Origin: Mesobacillus jeotgali
Lineage (GTDB): Bacteria > Bacillota > Bacilli > Bacillales > Cytobacillaceae
DNA length: 64,000 nucleotides
Direction of reading: 5' to 3'
Assembly: GCF_031759225.1 (NCBI RefSeq)
Contig: NZ_CP134494.1
Span: 3,966,501-4,030,500 of the forward strand
Part shown: in pieces, positions 60,301 through 64,000 of the stretch
How positions within the stretch are numbered: position 1 is the first letter of the stretch
How the letters are laid out: the number at the start of each line of letters is the position of its first letter
Translations under genes and position numbers: made by a program
Notes under the pieces: model-generated
What the model was told of the DNA's origin: nothing
The model's input: the letters and a program-made list of their open reading frames with translations, nothing else
Database searches by the model: none

Positions 60301-60511
60301 GAGCAACCTGGGTTTCATCGCCTCCGCCTTCCTGTTCCCTGACTTCATCCATGATCTTGCCTGCCAAGGTCGATGAATATTCGTCAGGTACGGTGATTTG
60401 CCCTTTTTCCCGGACAAGCTCCGCCATATTCGGTGCAGCCATGAACAGACCTGCAGCCACAAGAATCCACGCAATAATAACAAACCATTTCTGTTTAATA
60501 ATGAATTTCAC
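57392..60511 (-). CDS. MMPL/RND family exporter
   Basis: A 1039-residue membrane transporter of the MMPL type, like B. subtilis YdgH. It has one N-terminal span, a first block of spans (FLVAVLFGIGTDYCILLLSR) and a second (FFAFVILVALGVDYSIFLMD), each with the GxDY motif of the proton relay. Between them, about residues 470-770, is a large outside domain made of repeated G(L/I)xxLxxG patterns (ELDGAADGINQLIDGTTEIK, GLEQLIDGIEQQQAGLNQLA), probably long helical hairpins. It starts one base after the MarR stop. Likely exports a lipid or toxic compound. Confidence 0.92.
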   Translation of the reverse strand: MKFIIKQKWFVIIAWILVAAGLFMAAPNMAELVREKGQITVPDEYSSTLAGKIMDEVREQEGGGDETQVALVFHSEKKLTQAEIKEAEKAIRELEANKEEIEITDILTHFNEESLKEQLVSEDGKSILTSVTVSWNDREPSEVSKLLYETIEDVEVDHYYTSQWLINEDLMTSSEEGLKKTEGITVVFILVVLLLVFRSVIAPVIPLLTVGMAYLVSQSIVGMLVDRLDFPLSNYTQIFLVAVLFGIGTDYCILLLSRFKEELAQHENVADAIVATYKNAGRTVFFSGIAVMIGFAAIGFSQFILYQSAAAVAIGVAMLLLGLFTIVPFFMAVLGTKIFWPSKQSAEHGESKLWGTVGSFSLARPFLSLLIVAAVCVPFLVAYDGELSYNSLDEISGDVNSIKAFNAIADSFGPGESMPTQVILKNDERMDSAEYIELAERISSELEKVDLVDTVRSVTRPTGEPIKDFLVSKQAETLGSGLGEGKDGLDKISEGLQEAESELSKSAPELDGAADGINQLIDGTTEIKSGLGEIQTNLAKIENGIRQGSAGSDQIQDGLAEAKAGAEALLAGYQELQGKYVEMQKGLTELEAGYKQAGDGIAKLSGGITQANGQLFGYLENRDETLKGDQNYQEIKGQLTYMQNELATASAGLNQLNEIMPQLTGGMAKANEAFAGALTKQAEFGPGLEQLIDGIEQQQAGLNQLADGQGKIVDNFPKLTNGLTGINAGQEQLLAGFGGLGGQLEQLTDGLNQSTDGLNQVSEGLGSAQEYLDGLAESDSNGFYLPADVLESEDFAQVFDVYMSNDRKVMTMDVIFEANPYSNEAMAKVAEIEEAVERATKGTKLENADLAIGGITSTNADLDTMSGQDYSRTVILMLLGIGIILVFLFRSIIMPIYIIGSLILTYYTAMAVNEVIYVDILGYSGISWAVPFFAFVILVALGVDYSIFLMDRFNEYKNLSISEAMLLSMKKMGTVIISAAVILGGTFAAMMPSGMMSLLQIASILLVGLFLYAFIMLPLFIPVLVKNFGEANWWPFKRA

Positions 60512-60512
60512 G

Positions 60513-60968
60513 TTATTCCACCCTGCTCTTTCTTTCTGCTAAAATATCATTCAGCTTGTCGTACGTCTTAAGGAACTGGACGATTTCATCCTGGTCGAAC
60601 TGTGTAATAAACGATTCAACAAGTGACTGAATCCGCTCCTCCGTTTTTTGGAACATTTCGTTTCCTTTATCCGTCAAAGCCAGATACACCAAACGCCTGT
60701 CATCCTCATCCCTCGTTCTCTGGATGAAGCCTTTTTCCCATAAGCGCGTAATGATTGCGGTGATTGCACTCTTTTTCACATCAAAGACTTCTGCCAGCTC
60801 GGAGGATGTGCATGTACCCACTTTGTTGATATAGCGCAATGTATAATGTTGATCATTCGTAAGGTCTGATCCGATTTCTTCCTTGATCATCCCCTCGGCG
60901 ATCTTGTTGACTGAAAAGGAAACATGGATATAGTGATCAACCAATTCCTTAATTGATTTATCGCACAT
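60513..60968 (-). CDS. MarR family regulator of the MMPL exporter
   Basis: A 151-residue winged-helix regulator starting MCDKSIKELVDHYIHVSF. Landmarks are YTLRYINKVGTCTSSELAEV, KKSAITAIITRLWEKGFIQR and TRDEDDRRLVYLALTDKGNE (recognition helix and wing). The same pair, MarR before MMPL, is B. subtilis ydgG-ydgH. ATG 60968 follows GAGGTG at long spacing; ATG 60998 is the other choice. It probably represses its own operon through the palindrome just upstream. Confidence 0.9.
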   Translation of the reverse strand: MCDKSIKELVDHYIHVSFSVNKIAEGMIKEEIGSDLTNDQHYTLRYINKVGTCTSSELAEVFDVKKSAITAIITRLWEKGFIQRTRDEDDRRLVYLALTDKGNEMFQKTEERIQSLVESFITQFDQDEIVQFLKTYDKLNDILAERKSRVE

Positions 60969-61008
60969 GATTATGTATTCACCTCGCCTGGATTTCATTC
61001 TACCTTTT

Positions 61009-61023
61009 AACTGTTAAACAGTT
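61009..61023. promoter_or_regulatory. Palindromic operator candidate upstream of marR
   Basis: AACTGTTAAACAGTT is a perfect dyad of 7-bp arms around one base, followed by a partly overlapping GTTTAACTATTAAC. It lies 40 bases upstream of the MarR start, suited to autoregulation. Confidence 0.65.
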
Positions 61024-61105
61024 TAACTATTAACCTATTTAACTTTAATCCTTATCAATTTTGATGTCAAGATAAAAAGAGACTGCCAAACGATTTGGCA
61101 GTCCA

Positions 61106-61534
61106 TCAGAATGTATTATAGATATTCTCGCATTCTTGCCCTGTCGGCTCATAGAAACAGTGCAGTTTGAAACGCCCTGCCAGCGGCTGATTGTACCAGG
61201 TTGGCGGGCAATCACCCGGCGGCCGGAAGTACCATAGAGCGAATTTCGAAGGCCATACACGTTCACCTTTTACGGCCCGCCTTGCCAGCCTTTTTTCCAC
61301 TTCCCTGGCCCTCTGGTAAAAATAGCCCTTCTGCACAGCTTCAAAGGCGTGTTCCTGGTAAATCATCTGTGGAATTGTCCTCAATCCTTTAAAGTCAGAA
61401 CAATTGCCTCTGATCCGGTTGATGCCAACATTGCCGACCATCAACATTCCTTGCTGGCCTTCCCCTTCCGCCTCTGCCCTCAGGAGTCTGGCCAACAAAT
61501 CTATATCCGACTCTGTATGCTTTACAACTGCCAT
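61106..61534 (-). CDS. cwlJ: Spore cortex-lytic hydrolase CwlJ
   Basis: A 142-residue SleB/CwlJ-family hydrolase, the same length as B. subtilis CwlJ and alike throughout: AVVKHTESDIDLLARLLRAE, GMLMVGNVGINRIRGNCSDF, LWYFRPPGDCPPTWYNQPLA and the end CENIYNTF. The glutamate in RAEAEGEG is the catalytic-type residue. CwlJ degrades spore cortex peptidoglycan in germination and responds to Ca-DPA. GGAGGTTTTAAC fixes the ATG at 61534. No gerQ gene, its usual partner in B. subtilis, is adjacent. Confidence 0.95.
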   Translation of the reverse strand: MAVVKHTESDIDLLARLLRAEAEGEGQQGMLMVGNVGINRIRGNCSDFKGLRTIPQMIYQEHAFEAVQKGYFYQRAREVEKRLARRAVKGERVWPSKFALWYFRPPGDCPPTWYNQPLAGRFKLHCFYEPTGQECENIYNTF

Positions 61535-61697
61535 GTTAAAACCTCCACCATCGGATTCTCGGTACATGGGTGAGTAACCCACCTGTTCCCGGGCTACACT
61601 CCTTCACTTTAATTCCTATTTTTCAAAAGCTTGGGCTATACGGATTTCTTCTTATTTGCATAACAAATCCCTTTAAAATTGTATAAGATGTAGGAGT

Positions 61698-62270
61698 ATG
61701 AAGGCGGCGAACTTGATGATGGAAAATGAGCAAAAGGAAGTTTTTGGTGCGTGGGTACAGGCAGCCGGTACCACTCTGGCCGCAATCGGAAGCACACCAT
61801 TAAAGGGGTTTACCGAAAGCCATATGGAAAGCCTCAATCTGTGGGGGAATGAGCTTCAGGCATTAGGCAATGCATTGATTGCAGATAGCGAGCCACATTT
61901 TACAATGGAGAAGTTCGGAAACATGCTTCAGTCGGCAGGGAATCTTACGGTGATTGCGGGCATTCTTCTTCCTGTGGATAATGAAACGAAACAGGAACTG
62001 GATATCAAAGGCAATCTGATGCAGGCACTTGGAGGCAGCGCAGCCCTCAAAGATACTTTAACAGAAGAGCATTCCATGGAATCACTTTACCATCTATATG
62101 GAAACCTGCTTCAAATCATCGGGAATTCAATGCAAGCGATCTCAGGCATCATCGAGCTTCGGGGCGGGGAAGGGGAAAATATCAATACAGCCGGGAGTTG
62201 GATTCAGGCTACAGGCTCCATTATTGAGGCGGTTGGTTCTACAATAGATTTTTTGGATGAAACTGGTTGA
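61698..62270 (+). CDS. Repetitive protein, DUF6944-like
   Basis: A 190-residue protein built of imperfect repeats around GxxxQAxGN and WIQATGS: FGAWVQAAGTTLAAIGSTPL, LWGNELQALGNALIADS, FGNMLQSAGNLTVIAGI, LYGNLLQIIGNSMQAISGII, GSWIQATGSIIEAVGSTIDF. The glycine- and asparagine-marked helices suggest an amphipathic repeat stack. It resembles the uncharacterised DUF6944 group found in Bacillus. Start may be ATG 61698 or 61716/61719; ribosome sites are weak in each case. Function unknown. Confidence 0.8.
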   Translation: MKAANLMMENEQKEVFGAWVQAAGTTLAAIGSTPLKGFTESHMESLNLWGNELQALGNALIADSEPHFTMEKFGNMLQSAGNLTVIAGILLPVDNETKQELDIKGNLMQALGGSAALKDTLTEEHSMESLYHLYGNLLQIIGNSMQAISGIIELRGGEGENINTAGSWIQATGSIIEAVGSTIDFLDETG

Positions 62271-62361
62271 ATAGCAGAAATATTCTTGTTTCCTTCAAAA
62301 CAACGAGGGTAAATTCATAATACCTTTTACAGGTAATCCAGCAATCCAGGAGGTAATGAAC

Positions 62362-62628
62362 ATGGCAAAAAATAATGACAACCGTATGGAACGTGAAGAT
62401 TACTTTAAGGACCGGGCTGGAACAGATGATGCCAGATTCCATGCCGTGCCTCATGATGAAGAAGGATGGGCTGTCAAAAGAGAAGGACAGGATGACCCGG
62501 AATTTACTACTGATTCTAGATCCGAGGCTGTGAGCGAAGCTAAACGGATGGCTGAAGAAGCTGGCACGATGGCCTATATTCACGATGAAGATGGGAAGAT
62601 TGAGGATCAGGTCAATTACAGCAGCTGA
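62362..62628 (+). CDS. DUF2188 family small protein
   Basis: An 88-residue hydrophilic protein starting MAKNNDNRMEREDYFKDR, with the DUF2188 core RFHAVPHDEEGWAVKREGQD and SEAVSEAKRMAEEAGTMAYIHDEDGKI. AGGAGG eight bases before ATG 62362 sets the start. Small cytosolic proteins of this family have no known function; the acidic composition suggests stress or spore association but that is guesswork. Confidence 0.85.
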   Translation: MAKNNDNRMEREDYFKDRAGTDDARFHAVPHDEEGWAVKREGQDDPEFTTDSRSEAVSEAKRMAEEAGTMAYIHDEDGKIEDQVNYSS

Positions 62629-62653
62629 TAATTTCAAAAGGATATTACTAATG

Positions 62654-62685
62654 TTAAAGCCTTGCAGATTGCTGCAAGGCTTTAA
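62654..62685. terminator. Bidirectional terminator
   Basis: TTAAAGCCTTGCAG and CTGCAAGGCTTTAA form a perfect 14-bp stem with a 4-base loop between converging genes. Confidence 0.93.
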
Positions 62686-62689
62686 CAAA

Positions 62690-63253
62690 TTATGCTTTTA
62701 AAACATCATGGTCTACATAACGCTCGCCATTCAGTTCACTGATGACATTGATGGCTACCTTCGCACCGTCTCCAGCTGTTATGATTGTGTGCATGCTGAC
62801 GCCTGCGCAAGTACCTGCAGCCCAAACGCCTTCAACATTTGTCTTACCGGCAGCATCTACATCAAAGATTGTCTTGATTCTTGGCTCTGTGCCATCTTTT
62901 GTCGCAAGACCTGATGCTTCAGCTACATCTGTCATCATGCCTGAAGCGATGATGACATGCTTTGCTTCATACTCGCCATTTTCAGTCACGACTTTAACGC
63001 CGCTGTCTGTTTTGCTGACAGAAGTAACTGTCGTTTCAACGAACTCGGCACCGAATTTCTTCGCCTGCTTGATTCCAGTCTCGACCAGGTCTGGGCCTGC
63101 GATTTCAGGAGCACCATAGTGGTTCTCCATCCAAGCACGCTTCGTTACACTTTTATTGTTGTCCAGCACGATTGTTTTCTTGCCAGCCTTTGCTGCGAAA
63201 ATCGCTGCGCTTCCGCCTGCAGGTCCAGCTCCGATAATTGCTACATCATACAT
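62690..63253 (-). CDS. Shortened thioredoxin-reductase-like flavoprotein
   Basis: A 187-residue protein with the FAD-binding motif VAIIGAGPAGGSAAIFAA at its N-terminus and the matching C-terminal GVWAAGTCAGVSMHTIITAG. It has the FAD half of thioredoxin reductase but lacks the NADPH domain with its CxxC. The Asp that usually contacts FAD ribityl in the AAGD motif is Thr here, followed by a Cys (AAGTCAG). Start and stop are clean and the ribosome site (AGGAGGATTTTTCC) is strong, so it is a small family of its own and not a broken gene. Electron partner unknown. Confidence 0.85.
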   Translation of the reverse strand: MYDVAIIGAGPAGGSAAIFAAKAGKKTIVLDNNKSVTKRAWMENHYGAPEIAGPDLVETGIKQAKKFGAEFVETTVTSVSKTDSGVKVVTENGEYEAKHVIIASGMMTDVAEASGLATKDGTEPRIKTIFDVDAAGKTNVEGVWAAGTCAGVSMHTIITAGDGAKVAINVISELNGERYVDHDVLKA

Positions 63254-63340
63254 AGGAAAAATCCTCCTTTTTCTATTTCAATATAATCATAACAAATTCC
63301 TTTCCATAAGCGAATATTTTAAACCTAGGAGTTTTTTCAC

Positions 63341-63371
63341 AAAAAAAGAACCCAGCCAATAGGATGAGTTC
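63341..63371 (-). terminator. Terminator after the OppB-type permease gene
   Basis: GAACTCA and TGGGTTC (minus strand) with one mismatch, followed by seven Ts. Confidence 0.7.
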
Positions 63372-63375
63372 TCCA

Positions 63376-64000
63376 TTACTCTAACTTTATGCGCGGATCC
63401 ACCACTCCATATAGGATATCTGCAATCATATTGCCAACGATCATAATCGTCGAAAAAATCATCGTCAGGTTCATCACCATCGCATGGTCCCTCATATCAA
63501 TAGCCTTGATAAATAGCTGGCCAATGCCAGGATAAGTGAAAATCGTTTCAACAATGATCGCTCCGTTCACTAGATTGACCATATCAAATCCAAGAAAAGT
63601 CACTATCGGGATTAAGGAATTTTTCAGAATATGCACATTGTAGATCCTTTTTTCGGAAACACCGATAGCTCTCGCCGTCCTCACAAAATCCTTGGTGCTG
63701 TTATCGATGATGTCATCCCGTAAAAATTGTGTATATGTCGCCGTGGCCACGATTCCGAGGACTGTAGCCGGCAAAATAAGATGATGAAGCTTGTCAAGCC
63801 AGTATTCAAGAGTCCCTTCAGGAACAGTAATATCAACAGATCCATTCGAAGGAAACCAGTTCAGTTCGAATGAGAAAAAATAGATGGAATAGACAGCAAC
63901 GACAATCATCGGAAATGAAAGGCCAGTATAATTTATTCCGCTGATCAACCGGTCACCTAATGTGTTAGGATGACGGCCAGCATACCTTCCCATGAAGAAA
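63376..64000 (-). CDS. Peptide/nickel ABC transporter permease (OppB/DppB type), 5' part outside
   Basis: The 3' part of a permease gene; the frame continues unbroken past the right edge, so the start lies outside. The visible 208 residues include GDRLISGINYTGLSFPMIVV, LHHLILPATVLGIVATATYTQ, FLRDDIIDNSTKDFVRTARA with GVSEKRIYNVHILKNSLIPI (the ABC contact loop), NGAIIVETIFTYPGIGQLF and VVDPRIKLE at the end, all typical of OppB/DppB. Partner permease and ATPases should lie off the window or elsewhere; nothing follows on this strand here. Confidence 0.9.
   Translation of the reverse strand, partial: FFMGRYAGRHPNTLGDRLISGINYTGLSFPMIVVAVYSIYFFSFELNWFPSNGSVDITVPEGTLEYWLDKLHHLILPATVLGIVATATYTQFLRDDIIDNSTKDFVRTARAIGVSEKRIYNVHILKNSLIPIVTFLGFDMVNLVNGAIIVETIFTYPGIGQLFIKAIDMRDHAMVMNLTMIFSTIMIVGNMIADILYGVVDPRIKLE

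Overview
The window comes from a spore-forming Bacillaceae chromosome (Bacillus or Mesobacillus type). Gene order from about 1 to 24 kb follows the Bacillus subtilis yur-yus region: sufD-sufC, yurZ, metQPN, yusD, yusE, yusF, yusG, gcvH, yusI, fadE-fadA-fadN, yuzL, fadM, yusN-type coat genes, yusU and yusV. Spore genes (CotF-like coat proteins, a gerA-type germination operon, cwlJ) confirm an endospore former. Species placement is inference; no rRNA or tRNA gene was seen.

Layout. 1-9.5 kb: Fe-S assembly (suf), a methionine ABC importer and an O-acetylhomoserine sulfhydrylase, the last two each behind an S-box (SAM) riboswitch. 9.6-21.3 kb: an MFS exporter, thioredoxin- and toprim-type yus genes, gcvH, and the fatty-acid beta-oxidation operon fadN-fadA-fadE with a near-perfect FadR operator, then coat genes. 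21.9-27.1 kb: a siderophore-iron uptake cluster with Fur boxes in a divergent control region. 27.1-29.1 kb: an IS1182-type insertion sequence. 29.2-35.4 kb: ger operon, a RodA-like gene, uppP. 35.5-39.4 kb: a HesB-like gene with an in-frame TGA and a SECIS-like hairpin (candidate selenoprotein), then a tungstate ABC transporter (tup) with its regulator. 39.5-48.5 kb: a short-chain dehydrogenase, a histidine kinase without a partner, a GlcNAc-type PTS permease, a MASE3-PAS protein, a YeiH-type transporter. 48.7-55.1 kb: a GlcD-type flavoprotein, a ThiF/MoeB E1 enzyme, a tungsten aldehyde:ferredoxin oxidoreductase (AOR), a MoaD with a small unknown partner, and a LysR regulator. 55.2-64 kb: T-box/brnQ, a GNAT remnant, a MarR-MMPL efflux pair, cwlJ, several small genes, a shortened flavoprotein and the 3' part of an OppB-type permease.

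How parts work together. Tungstate uptake (tup), pterin sulfur chemistry (MoaD plus E1) and AOR form a dispersed tungsten-enzyme module. The HesB-like Sec protein, if real, ties the same strain to selenium use and Fe-S handling.

The most unusual feature is intergenic: at least eight unrelated tandem arrays, mostly between converging genes, with unit lengths of 20-21, 21, 41 or 51-52 bp. Several are spaced exactly 52 bp with no indels although the sequences differ completely. Most units contain a small inverted repeat. None has the spacers of a CRISPR array.
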